Below are positions 18,328 to 29,849 of a stretch of 64,000 nt of DNA, piece by piece. This stretch comes from Treponema sp. GTDB taxonomy: Bacteria; Spirochaetota; Spirochaetia; Treponematales; Breznakiellaceae. The DNA is taken from positions 1 to 64,000 of the forward strand of contig WQXU01000004.1 in the NCBI GenBank assembly GCA_009781635.1, given 5' to 3'. Made by a program: the position numbers and the translations under genes. A model generated the notes under the pieces. The model did no database searches. It saw only the letters and a list, made by a program, of their open reading frames with translations, and was not told the origin of the DNA. Every line of letters starts with the position of its first letter. Position 1 is the first letter of the stretch.

Positions 18328-19686
18328 TTAACTATTTTCTTTTGCAAGGGGAGCAAATTTGGCATATTTTGCCACCAATTGCAGTTTAACTTCTCCGATA
18401 GGACCGTTTCTTTGCTTTGCTATTATCAGATCTGTAGGAATAACATCGCTTACAGCAGGCTTTTCTTCTTCTTTTTCATTTTTATTTTTCTTTGGCTGCG
18501 GCCTGTTTAAAAATAAAACAAGATCTGCATCCTGCTCTATAGAACCTGAATCCCTTAAATTTGCCAGCGTAGGAACCTCAAATTGCGCATCACGGTTTAA
18601 CTGGCATAGCACTACAACCGGAATATGCAGTTCACGCGCAAGGCTTTTTAAAGACCTTGATATTTCCGATATCTGCTCAAAACGCTGCAACCTGTTATTC
18701 TCCGATCCTATAAGGCCAAGGTAATCCACAAATATAATCTGCACCTGCTGCTGCGAGCGCAATTTTCTTGCCTGTGTGCGAAGATCCATAAGCTTCATAT
18801 TCGGCATGTCAATAATGTGAAAAGGCGCTTCATAGATAAGGCTCATTACATCAATTATTTTTTTGTAGTCCCCTGTGCTTAAAAACCCGCTTCTTAAATT
18901 CTGCGCCTGTACCATTGCCTCGCTGCTTATAAGGCGCTGTACAAGAGCTATATCTGACATTTCAAGCGAAAAGAATGCTGTTGGAATTTTTAGATGAAAC
19001 GCCATATGGGAAGCCATGTTAAGGGCAAGAGCCGTTTTACCGACAGAAGGCCTTGCGCCGATTATTATAAACTCATCACGCTGAAAACCCGATGTCAGCT
19101 GATCTAGTTTTTCAAAACCTGATGAAATGCCTGTGATCGGATTTTTGGATTTCATGACATTGTCAAGAATGGAAATGGTTTCTTTTAAAACCTCCCCTAT
19201 TTTTCTGGAGGAAAAAACCTGCCTGTCATCGCTTAGTTCAAAAATACTTCTTTGTACATCTTCCAGAACTTCTGCAGCTTCCTTTGACTCATCATAGGCA
19301 TTAATGCTGATACCGGATGCCACTTTTAAAAGAGATCTTTTTAATGAATAATTTTTTACCATTTGCGCGTAATAATCTATATTCGCGCTTGAAGGAATTA
19401 CGGTTGTAAGGCTTGAAACATAAGAGGCGCCGCCTGCTTCGTCAAGCTTGCCCATTTGCTTTAATTCCTGAACGACAGTCTGAATATCAGGCCTTTTTCC
19501 CCTTGCATCCAGGCTTCTTATTGCTTCGTATATGCGTATATTCGCGCGTGAATAAAAATCTTCTGCGCGCAAATGCATCTGTATCGCGGCGGATACGGTT
19601 TCATGATCTGTAAGCAGGCTGCCTAAAGCAGCCTGTTCAAGTTCATCATCGTGAGGAGGCGTTTTATCCTTAAGAGACTGTGCCAT
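18328..19686 (-). CDS. dnaB: Replicative DNA helicase
   Basis: Hexameric 5'-3' helicase of the replication fork. The 452-residue product has the N-terminal helical collar (Pro-Pro-His-Asp-Asp-Glu-Leu-Glu-Gln-Ala-Ala-Leu-Gly-Ser at the start) and a RecA-like core with Walker A Gly-Ala-Arg-Pro-Ser-Val-Gly-Lys-Thr-Ala near 209, the Phe-Phe-Ser-Leu-Glu-Met block, a Walker B at Ile-Ile-Phe-Val-Asp-Tyr-Leu, and Gln-Asp-Ala-Asp-Leu-Val. No intein is present. It follows rplI by 15 bases, an association also seen in Firmicutes and other treponemes. Confidence 0.97.
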   Translation of the reverse strand: MAQSLKDKTPPHDDELEQAALGSLLTDHETVSAAIQMHLRAEDFYSRANIRIYEAIRSLDARGKRPDIQTVVQELKQMGKLDEAGGASYVSSLTTVIPSSANIDYYAQMVKNYSLKRSLLKVASGISINAYDESKEAAEVLEDVQRSIFELSDDRQVFSSRKIGEVLKETISILDNVMKSKNPITGISSGFEKLDQLTSGFQRDEFIIIGARPSVGKTALALNMASHMAFHLKIPTAFFSLEMSDIALVQRLISSEAMVQAQNLRSGFLSTGDYKKIIDVMSLIYEAPFHIIDMPNMKLMDLRTQARKLRSQQQVQIIFVDYLGLIGSENNRLQRFEQISEISRSLKSLARELHIPVVVLCQLNRDAQFEVPTLANLRDSGSIEQDADLVLFLNRPQPKKNKNEKEEEKPAVSDVIPTDLIIAKQRNGPIGEVKLQLVAKYAKFAPLAKENS

Positions 19687-19701
19687 ACCCGCGCGCTTGA
19701 T

Positions 19702-20301
19702 TTATTCTGCATTTACAGCAGAGGCAGTTTCAGACGGCGCGCTAACTGCTTCAGAAGATGCAGGGTTTTCCGAAGGGACTGCATTTTCTTTTTTTCCTTC
19801 ATCTCTTCTTCCGCGGCGGGGCGCCTGTTTTGAACTGCTTGATTCTGTTTTTATTTCCTGGGCAATAATATTTACGGATATTTCAGCAGACTGGTTTTCA
19901 TATAATTTAACAGTTGCCTTGTATTTTCCCACGTTTTTAAAACCGTTTCCTGCAAGTTCAATCCTTTTACGCTCAATATTAAACCCGTTTTTTACAAGCT
20001 CATCGGCGATGGTCTGATTTGTTACCGCTCCGTAGAGTTTGCCATTGGCTCCCGCAGGCATTGTAAGAGATAATTCAAATGCATCAAGTTTTTCCTTAAG
20101 TCCTCTTGCATCCAGGCGCTTTTGCTCTTTGCGCGCTTCAATTTCAATTCTGCGCTCTTCAATGAGTTTAATCATGCGCGGCGTATACGGCAGCGCAATC
20201 CCTCTTGGAAAAAGGTAGTTGCGCGCATAACCCTTTGCTACTTCCCTTACATCACCCTCTTCGCCGAGAGTCGCAAGATCCTTGTTCAAGATAACTTTCA
20301 T
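19702..20301 (-). CDS. rplI: 50S ribosomal protein L9 with long C-terminal tail
   Basis: Binds 23S rRNA near the L1 stalk. The start at 20301 (Met-Lys-Val-Ile-Leu-Asn-Lys-Asp) is chosen because it matches the family N terminus and has AAGGAG about seven bases upstream; a longer frame from 20331 does not. The signature Gly-Tyr-Ala-Arg-Asn-Tyr-Leu-Phe-Pro is present at about 24-32. The 199-residue length exceeds the usual ~150; after about residue 150 there is a low-complexity tail rich in Ser, Ala, Glu and Pro with a basic Arg-Arg-Gly-Arg-Arg patch. The 146-base leader upstream holds two strong inverted repeats. Confidence 0.96.
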   Translation of the reverse strand: MKVILNKDLATLGEEGDVREVAKGYARNYLFPRGIALPYTPRMIKLIEERRIEIEARKEQKRLDARGLKEKLDAFELSLTMPAGANGKLYGAVTNQTIADELVKNGFNIERKRIELAGNGFKNVGKYKATVKLYENQSAEISVNIIAQEIKTESSSSKQAPRRGRRDEGKKENAVPSENPASSEAVSAPSETASAVNAE

Positions 20302-20333
20302 ACCAAGCTCCTTGTGGCACCCATGTACCACAC

Positions 20334-20361
20334 GATATTCCGAAAAGCCATACGGAATATC
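20334..20361 (-). promoter_or_regulatory. Hairpin in the rplI leader
   Basis: Perfect 9-bp inverted repeat GATATTCCG/CGGAATATC with a 10-base loop, 33 bases upstream of the rplI start codon. No T-run follows. Together with a weaker stem just before the ribosome-binding site it may be a leader RNA structure. Confidence 0.65.
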
Positions 20362-20397
20362 AAGATAAAATTTACAACCGCAAAAAAGCAGATGTTT

Positions 20398-20426
20398 TTT
20401 TGATCATGTAAATTACATGATCAAAA
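20398..20426. repeat. 29-bp near-perfect palindrome between the DUF2232-like gene and rplI
   Basis: Fourteen-base arms (TTTTGATCATGTAA and its complement) flank a single central base. A transcript of either strand could form a 12-bp stem with a five-base loop. Neither side has a U-run positioned for intrinsic termination, so a protein-binding site or RNA-processing stem is as likely as a terminator. Confidence 0.8.
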
Positions 20427-20447
20427 TGCCCCGGAGTAGAGGCTGTT

Positions 20448-21455
20448 TTAAACCGGCGCTCTAAAGCGCCAAAAATTTTCTGCAATGCCCAAAAACAGTA
20501 TAGATGCAACAGCAACAGTGCTTAAAGGACTGAACAGAACCGCGATAATAAGTACATTTACAGCAAGCTTAAAACCGGATGTTTTATTTGCAAGAAAGTA
20601 CATTAAAATCGCAGTACCCTGCGCCAAAAAGATTATACCACAAACAACAACTACATTCCATGCTATAATCTCCAAAATTTCAATTCTTAGTATATTTGTT
20701 AAAATCAGAAAAGCAAGCGCACAGGATAATAACCATATTGTGTTTTTAGGCGCATAAAAAGCGGTTAATCCCTTGTCATATTTTTGCTTTTTTATTATTC
20801 CAAAAATGCTGATTGCTATATGACGGTTAATGAAAAGTAAAAAAAGCATGCTCGATAAGGCCCCGCCCCTTAAAAGAAAACCCTTAAAAAGAGCAACCAT
20901 GTTTTCAGGAGTTAAAGCTGAATACCTTGCAGCATCCATGCCTGCGGATGCAATAATAACTTCAGTAATCTCCTGCGAGAGTCTTGCGAAAACTGTAAAA
21001 AATTGCGATCCAGGGCTGTTTATAACTAACAAAAACGCTGCCGCTCCGATTACAGCTCCGGCAATAAGCCGGTATGTATTGCGGATATTCCTGCTGCCGA
21101 TAAGCCATGAAAATATAAAAAACATGGTTGTAAGATAAAAAATATCAATCCATAAACTGCCGGTATTATGCTGTGAAAACATACGCGAGGCTAAAATGAA
21201 AATAATATTTGTTATTGCCGCTATAAAGAATGTATTAAAAGCATTAGCTGACACCATAATAGCATAACCAAGCGGCGCAAGATAGAAGAATGAAAGGAAT
21301 CCCGCCCTCAGAAAGAAGGCGCTTATTGCGACACAAACTAGTATTGTAATAAGCGCGCTTTTTGATAATTTTGCGTTTATTAAAAACTTTTGCTCTGCAA
21401 GCAAAGAGCTTTCAGAATTATCGCAAGCGCCAAGGCCTTCTTCATCCTGAAACAT
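20448..21455 (-). CDS. DUF2232/YybS-like integral membrane protein
   Basis: Function unknown. The 335-residue product is almost entirely hydrophobic, with about eight predicted transmembrane helices and a hydrophilic N-terminal ~30 residues. Its place between rpsR and rplI is the place of yybS in Firmicutes, and the general character agrees with the DUF2232 family, but I base this on synteny and topology rather than a clear motif. It starts ten bases after the rpsR stop without an obvious ribosome-binding site. Confidence 0.65.
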   Translation of the reverse strand: MFQDEEGLGACDNSESSLLAEQKFLINAKLSKSALITILVCVAISAFFLRAGFLSFFYLAPLGYAIMVSANAFNTFFIAAITNIIFILASRMFSQHNTGSLWIDIFYLTTMFFIFSWLIGSRNIRNTYRLIAGAVIGAAAFLLVINSPGSQFFTVFARLSQEITEVIIASAGMDAARYSALTPENMVALFKGFLLRGGALSSMLFLLFINRHIAISIFGIIKKQKYDKGLTAFYAPKNTIWLLSCALAFLILTNILRIEILEIIAWNVVVVCGIIFLAQGTAILMYFLANKTSGFKLAVNVLIIAVLFSPLSTVAVASILFLGIAENFWRFRAPV

Positions 21456-21464
21456 ACCGGATTT

Positions 21465-21791
21465 TTATCCTGCTACATATGGAAGCAGCGCGATACTTCT
21501 TGCCTGTTTTATCGCCAGAGCCAGCGCGCGCTGATGCTTTGCGCATGTTCCTGTAATTCTGCGCGGCAGAATTTTTCCCCTTTCGGTGATAAAACGCCTA
21601 AGAGTATCGGCTTCTTTATAATCTATCTTCATTTTCTGTGCGCAGAATTTGCAGATCTTTTTCTTGAAAAAAACTTTTCCGCCTTTTCCGCCGCGTCCAC
21701 GATCATCGCCGTCACGATCATCCATCTGCATATCCATTGCGCGATCATGGCGTGAATGCTGTTCATTATCAAAATATTTATCATCAGACAT
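21465..21791 (-). CDS. rpsR: 30S ribosomal protein S18 with N-terminal extension
   Basis: Small-subunit protein that forms a heterodimer with S6. The conserved core begins near residue 40 (Lys-Lys-Ile-Cys-Lys-Phe-Cys) and contains [18 protein letters not shown] and Gln-Arg-Ala-Leu. At 108 residues it is longer than usual (about 75-90) because of a hydrophilic N terminus rich in Asp, His, Met and Gly. A GAGCTC-type ribosome-binding site is nearby. It is in the classic rpsF-ssb-rpsR order. Confidence 0.96.
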   Translation of the reverse strand: MSDDKYFDNEQHSRHDRAMDMQMDDRDGDDRGRGGKGGKVFFKKKICKFCAQKMKIDYKEADTLRRFITERGKILPRRITGTCAKHQRALALAIKQARSIALLPYVAG

Positions 21792-21818
21792 ATTAGAGCT
21801 CCTTAGCTTATATAAAAA

Positions 21819-22247
21819 TTAAAAGGGAATATCATCGGTAAAACTGTCGTCTTTTGGCGAACTGTAAGACTGTGTTTCCTGTATCTGGTTATTCTGCTGA
21901 TTTTGACGATCTCCTGAAGACTGAGATCCGCCCAGCAATTGAAGATAATTTGCAATAATCTCAATTTTTGATCTGTTCTGACCATCCTGCTGCCAGCGAT
22001 CCTGGCGAAGCTCTCCGTCAACGCCAACCATTTTGCCTTTTACAAGATAGGGATGAAGAGATTCTCCCTGTCTTCCCCATACAACAATATCAAAAAAATT
22101 AGCCTCATCTTCCCACTGATCCCCGTTTTTTTTCCGGCGGTTTACAGCAATGGAAAACTTGCAGACAGCCTGTCCGCCGGCAGTGTATTTTAACTCCGCC
22201 TCTCTTGTAAGACGTCCAATTAAAACAACATGATTAAGATCAGCCAT
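21819..22247 (-). CDS. ssb: Single-stranded DNA-binding protein
   Basis: Coats single-stranded DNA in replication and repair. The 142-residue protein has the OB-fold start Leu-Asn-His-Val-Val-Leu-Ile-Gly-Arg-Leu-Thr-Arg, a Gln/Asn-rich linker after residue 110, and the acidic protein-interaction tip Asp-Asp-Ile-Pro-Phe at the C terminus. It starts three bases after the rpsF stop and lies before rpsR. Confidence 0.97.
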   Translation of the reverse strand: MADLNHVVLIGRLTREAELKYTAGGQAVCKFSIAVNRRKKNGDQWEDEANFFDIVVWGRQGESLHPYLVKGKMVGVDGELRQDRWQQDGQNRSKIEIIANYLQLLGGSQSSGDRQNQQNNQIQETQSYSSPKDDSFTDDIPF

Positions 22248-22250
22248 ACT

Positions 22251-22532
22251 TTATTCCTCAATCCGTACAAAGAGAAATTTTAAAAGATTTGCATTAAGTT
22301 TAAAGATACGATCAAGAGCGGTAATTTTTGCCGGATCGGATTTAATTACCAGAAGTACATATCTTCCGCGTTTTCTTTTTTTGATTTCATAAGCAAGATC
22401 GCGTTCCCCGAGCTCGTCGGTTTTCTCAATCTCGATTCCGTTAGCCTGAAGATCGGAATGCAATAGATCCCGCCCGGCCTTGTGCTGGTCTTCTTCCATG
22501 GGGAAGATAACCGTAAGTTCATATCGGCGCAT
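22251..22532 (-). CDS. rpsF: 30S ribosomal protein S6
   Basis: Small-subunit protein paired with S18. The 93 residues start with Met-Arg-Arg-Tyr-Glu-Leu-Thr-Val-Ile-Phe and include Leu-Ala-Tyr-Glu-Ile-Lys-Lys-x-Lys-x-Gly-x-Tyr, both typical. AAGGAGG lies four bases before the ATG. It is first in the rpsF-ssb-rpsR operon, behind a leader of about 135 bases that contains two hairpins. Confidence 0.97.
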   Translation of the reverse strand: MRRYELTVIFPMEEDQHKAGRDLLHSDLQANGIEIEKTDELGERDLAYEIKKRKRGRYVLLVIKSDPAKITALDRIFKLNANLLKFLFVRIEE

Positions 22533-22555
22533 AGTTCCTCCTTATGGCCATATGC

Positions 22556-22609
22556 CTGATCCCTTTATAGTGATCAGAAAAGAGGTAGGATTTTGCCATG
22601 CAAAACCCC
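22556..22609 (-). promoter_or_regulatory. Structured leader of the rpsF operon
   Basis: On the minus strand two hairpins precede rpsF: an upstream stem at 22609-22588 (GGTTTTGC pairing with GCAAAATCC, one bulged T, three-base loop) and a second at 22577-22556 (CTGATC/GATCAG, ten-base loop). An S6:S18-binding autoregulatory leader is known upstream of rpsF in many bacteria; whether this is one was not established. Confidence 0.45.
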
Positions 22610-22673
22610 TTATTTGAGCTTGTTTTATCTTGCGGATATTATGTCCGGTTTGGATTTAAACAGCCTTAATCAC

Positions 22674-22702
22674 ATATTATTAAAAAATAAAAAGAATGAC
22701 AA
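22674..22702 (-). promoter_or_regulatory. Candidate sigma-70 promoter of the rpsF operon
   Basis: TTGTCA (22702-22697) and TAATAT (22679-22674) on the minus strand are separated by 17 bases, just after the end of the upstream gene. The predicted start is near 22667, giving a leader of about 135 bases. Confidence 0.6.
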
Positions 22703-22707
22703 GGGCC

Positions 22708-23535
22708 TTATTGGGCATTTCGCGCAAGCCTGAAGCCGATACGCTCATTTCCCGCTCTTGGGATGCATATACCGCGGTAAGATGAACGCAGCACATAGGC
22801 GCTGTTTATCCACGAGCCTCCGCGCATAACACGGTATGAACCCAATGAAGGACCTGCAGGATCAAAAGAATCATCGCGTTTATACACATCGTACCAGTCC
22901 CAGCACATTTCAAAAACATTTCCATGCATGTCAAATAAATCCCATGAATTTGGCGGAAAACTCCCTACATTTACAGTTGTTTCGCGGGATGCTCCGCCTG
23001 AATAATCACTGTACGGATAATTACCGTCATAATTCGCCTGATCAGTTGTGATATTAAGTCCTGTATTAAACGGAGATGCGCTTCCTGCGCGGCATGCATA
23101 TTCCCATTCCGCCTCTGTGGGAAGCCTGTACCCGTTGGCGTTTCTGTTCCATCCGATATTTTCACCGTCGAATACATAAGCGGGCGTTAATCCCTCCTGT
23201 TTACTCAGTCTGTTGCAGAATTCAATTGCATCATACCATGATATGTTTTCTACAGGCAGATCTTCTCCTTTAAAAAAACTGGGATTTGCCCTCATTATCC
23301 CCTGATATTCCCTTTGCGTTACTTCATATTTTCCCATATAAAAAGAGCTCACTCTTACTTCACGCTGCATTTCATCATAATCACGATCATGTTCATCATG
23401 AGGGCTTCCCATAATAAAAATGCCGCCCCTTATAAATACCATCTGCGTTTGTATTTTTTGCGCGCATCCTGTGATAAAAAGTATTGTAGAAATTACAAGA
23501 ACTGTCTTAAAAAGCCCTGTTAAAAATATTTTCAT
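22708..23535 (-). CDS. SUMF1/FGE-fold lipoprotein, probably not a formylglycine-generating enzyme
   Basis: A 275-residue lipoprotein: N-terminal hydrophobic segment with lipobox Ile-Thr-Gly-Cys at residue 24. The rest is a formylglycine-generating-enzyme (SUMF1) fold, with Met-Gly-Ser-Pro near 42, Tyr-Glu-Val-Thr-Gln-Arg-Glu-Tyr, Tyr-Arg-Leu-Pro-Thr-Glu-Ala-Glu-Trp-Glu-Tyr-Ala near 136, Met-His-Gly-Asn-Val-x-Glu, Arg-Gly-Gly-Ser-Trp and Gly-Phe-Arg-Leu-Ala-Arg at the end. The two catalytic cysteines expected after Arg-Gly-Gly-Ser are absent (Asn and Leu occupy those places), so sulfatase activation is unlikely. Such domains are abundant in treponemes, usually without known function. Its start abuts the murB stop. 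Confidence 0.85.
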   Translation of the reverse strand: MKIFLTGLFKTVLVISTILFITGCAQKIQTQMVFIRGGIFIMGSPHDEHDRDYDEMQREVRVSSFYMGKYEVTQREYQGIMRANPSFFKGEDLPVENISWYDAIEFCNRLSKQEGLTPAYVFDGENIGWNRNANGYRLPTEAEWEYACRAGSASPFNTGLNITTDQANYDGNYPYSDYSGGASRETTVNVGSFPPNSWDLFDMHGNVFEMCWDWYDVYKRDDSFDPAGPSLGSYRVMRGGSWINSAYVLRSSYRGICIPRAGNERIGFRLARNAQ

Positions 23536-24496
23536 TTAAAAATCTCCGATAAACAATATTTCCGGTTCCAGAATAAAACCTGTGTTTTCTTTTACTCTCT
23601 TTGCAACTTCGTCCATTAATGCGCGTATATCTGATGCAGAAGCGTTATCTGCATTTATTACAATGTTTCCGTGGAAGGGCGCTACCTGCGCGCCGCCGAT
23701 TTTAAATCCCTTTAAGCCAAGCTCATCTATTATTTGCCCTGTTGGTTTTCCAAAATCACGGTTATTTTTGAACGCGGAACCGGCGCACGGAAAAAGATAG
23801 TGTCCTTTTTCGTATCTGTCTTCCCTGTTTTTTTCCATATCCGCAAGTATTTTTACCTTGCTGCCTTTTTTTAATTTAAAAGATGCGCTTAATATTATGC
23901 AGTCCATATTCTGAAAAACGCTTTTTTTATAATCAAAATCTTTTTCTTTATTAATATCATATCTTTTTATTTCATATTCATTTTCCAATGATTCATCTTT
24001 TTCTATTATTTCCACCCATTTTAATACGTCCGCCATTTCGCTTCCGTAACAGCGCGCATTCATCCATATAGCTCCTCCGATTGTGCCAGGCATTCCCGCA
24101 AGAAACTCAAGCCCGCTTAGTTCTGCGGCAGCCGCAATGTCTGCTGCAGCATCAATTAAAGTTCCGCTTCTAAGGACAAGCTCATCTTCCCCGGCGCATA
24201 TTGACCATACGCTCTCTCCGTTCCATTCGTTCATATCAAGTACAATGCCGCGGATTCCCCTGTCGGAAACAACAATGTTGGCTCCGCCTCCTATGATAAA
24301 AAGCGGAACTTTTTCATTTCTTGCGCTTTTTAACAAAGCAATGCAAAATGATGTAAAACCTTCTCCTTCAGGGCATAGATAGCAGTCGGCATTTCCGCCA
24401 ACTTTAAAAGTCGTATGATTTTTCATCGGCTCATCATAGAGTATGGTAATTTCACAGGGATTTTCATTAAGGCATTTTTCAACTAATTTTTTAATA

Positions 24497-24504
<8 letters not shown>
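23536..24504 (-). CDS. murB: UDP-N-acetylmuramate dehydrogenase
   Basis: Reduces UDP-GlcNAc-enolpyruvate to UDP-MurNAc, an FAD- and NADPH-dependent step of peptidoglycan synthesis. The 322 residues include Asn-His-Thr-Thr-Phe-Lys-Val-Gly-Gly near 28, the FAD-contacting Ile-Gly-Gly-Gly-Ala-Asn, Gly-Met-Pro-Gly-Thr-Ile-Gly-Gly-Ala near 140, and Cys-Ala-Gly-Ser-Ala-Phe-Lys-Asn, in which Ser replaces the usual catalytic-site neighbour pattern of type II enzymes. It overlaps the HEAT-repeat gene upstream by eight bases. Confidence 0.95.
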
Positions 24505-28065
<3,561 letters not shown>

Positions 28066-28069
<4 letters not shown>

Positions 28070-29352
28070 TTGCGCACCTTGATAATTGCAAGAACAAGGC
28101 CAATTAAAAGGCAGATAAAATTGGGAAGCCACATTGACCAGAAAGGAGGCGTTCCTGCGCGCAGGCCCATTGCCTGCCCGATAAAAAGCATGCACCAGTA
28201 AAGAACTGCAATAAGATTTCCGAATATAAAACCTACAGTCTGCCCTGATTTCTTTGCCATAAGCCCAAGAGAAACAGCCAGAAACACAAAAAAGAATGCG
28301 CCGAAGGGAACTGCGAATTTTCTGTACAATTCGATTATATAAATTGTAAGAGTCCTGTCATTTTGAATTGCCCTGATTGCGGTAAGTTCTCTTTGAAAAT
28401 TTGACACGTTATTATTTCTGCGGTTCCAGTCTTCGGATCTCGGGCCTGTTCTTAGAATATTTTCAAGCGCGCTTGCCTGATTGTTAAGCCTTATTCTCCT
28501 GTCGTTTTCCCGGATTAAAAGCTCTTCTCTTTTTTCCAGTACAGATGCGTGTACATCCCTTGAACTCATCTCCCTTGGACTTATGCTTACCGTAGCCTGA
28601 ATTATATCCTCGTTGGAAACCCAATACTGCAAATGCTGTGAAGTTGCGTAGTCATAATCTTCTCTTGCAATTTCTCCTGATGACTGAACAAAGGCGCCTT
28701 CAAGATTCAGGCTTAAGCCTTCCCTTCCGCCGTCTTTTAATTCAGCCCTGTTGGCCATTATTATACGTCTTTCCCCGTCTTCGGTTTTATCAAGAATCAA
28801 AAGGTTGTGGATTACATTTCCCGTAACGCCGCCTGTGACAATAACAGTATCCCTGAATCTTTTTACAGAATTGGCCTGCAGTTCCAGAGCCGGAGTGGAA
28901 ACAAGTATCCTCCGCCAAAGCCTGTTAAACTGAACAGTGCCGGCAGGAAGCAGTACATCATTTGTGAAAAATGACAAAAGAGATATTAAAAGCCCCATTG
29001 TAATAGCAGGAAAGAATATCGTTTTATATGAAAACCCGGATGACAACATAACAAGTATTTCATTGTCGGATGTCAGTCTTCCCACTGTCATAAGCGTACC
29101 GACAAGGGATGCAAACGGAGCCGACATGGCAATAACCGTAGGCAGCGAAAAAATAATTAAAAGGGCAACCTGGTTAAAAGGCACGCGCTTTTCAAGGACA
29201 TCCTTTGCCATAAGCAGTATCTGATTGAAAAAAAAAATAAAAAAGAAAAAACAAAAACAGATAAAAAAAGCGAAAAGCATTTCCGATAGCACATAACGAA
29301 AAATAGTCGGGGAAATATGCCGTTTGCTTTCCAGGGTATTAATCTTTATCAT
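28066..29352 (-). CDS. lptF: LptF/LptG-family inner-membrane permease (first copy)
   Basis: A 428-residue YjgP/YjgQ-family permease with a strongly hydrophobic, Phe-rich first helix (about 25-50), further helices at about 60-85 and 100-125, a periplasmic domain of some 190 residues and three C-terminal helices. The segment Gly-Arg-Leu-Thr-Ser-Asp-Asn-Glu-Ile near residue 90 is the recognisable cytoplasmic loop of the family (coupling to the LptB ATPase). A coiled-coil-like Asn/Arg-rich insertion at about 280-320 lengthens it relative to its partner. It shares one base with dut (TAATG). No lptB lies in the window. Confidence 0.85.
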
Positions 29353-29798
29353 TATTCTACCCCGGTAGATCCGAACCCGCAGATTCCCCTTTCGCTTTCT
29401 GACAGAGAGCCGGATTCAATAATCTCAGCGCGCGAAACAGCAGATACAACAAGCTGGGCGATGCGTTCCCTGTCTTTGATTATTACATCAGATGAGCTCA
29501 AATTAACAAGTATTACTTCGATGTCGCCGCGGTAATCGCTGTCTATTGTACCCGGGGAATTAAGAACTGTAAGCCCCATATTTACAGCAAGACCGGAACG
29601 CGGCCTTATCTGAGCCTCATAACCCGGCGGGATTTCCATTCTTAAACCTGTAGGTATTTTTACCCTGCCAAGAGGCGGTATTAAAACATCTGATTCCAGA
29701 AAGGCGCGTAAATCCATGCCGGCTGCACATTCACTTTCATACTGAGGAAGCGCAACCCGGGGATGGGCTTTAAGTATTTTTAAAAGCGGTTCCCTCAT
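29352..29798 (-). CDS. dut: dUTP diphosphatase
   Basis: Hydrolyses dUTP to dUMP, limiting uracil in DNA. All five trimeric dUTPase motifs can be found in the 148 residues: Ala-Gly-Met-Asp-Leu-Arg-Ala, Arg-Pro-Arg-Ser-Gly-Leu-Ala, Gly-Thr-Ile-Asp-Ser-Asp-Tyr-Arg-Gly, Glu-Arg-Ile-Ala-Gln-Leu-Val, and the C-terminal Gly-Phe-Gly-Ser-Thr-Gly. It is the third gene behind rpsO-pnp, 51 bases after pnp. Confidence 0.96.
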   Translation of the reverse strand: MREPLLKILKAHPRVALPQYESECAAGMDLRAFLESDVLIPPLGRVKIPTGLRMEIPPGYEAQIRPRSGLAVNMGLTVLNSPGTIDSDYRGDIEVILVNLSSSDVIIKDRERIAQLVVSAVSRAEIIESGSLSESERGICGFGSTGVE

Positions 29799-29849
29799 GC
29801 CGCCTCCATTTTAAGGAGCTTTGCATACATTAAATGCAATCTTTTGACT

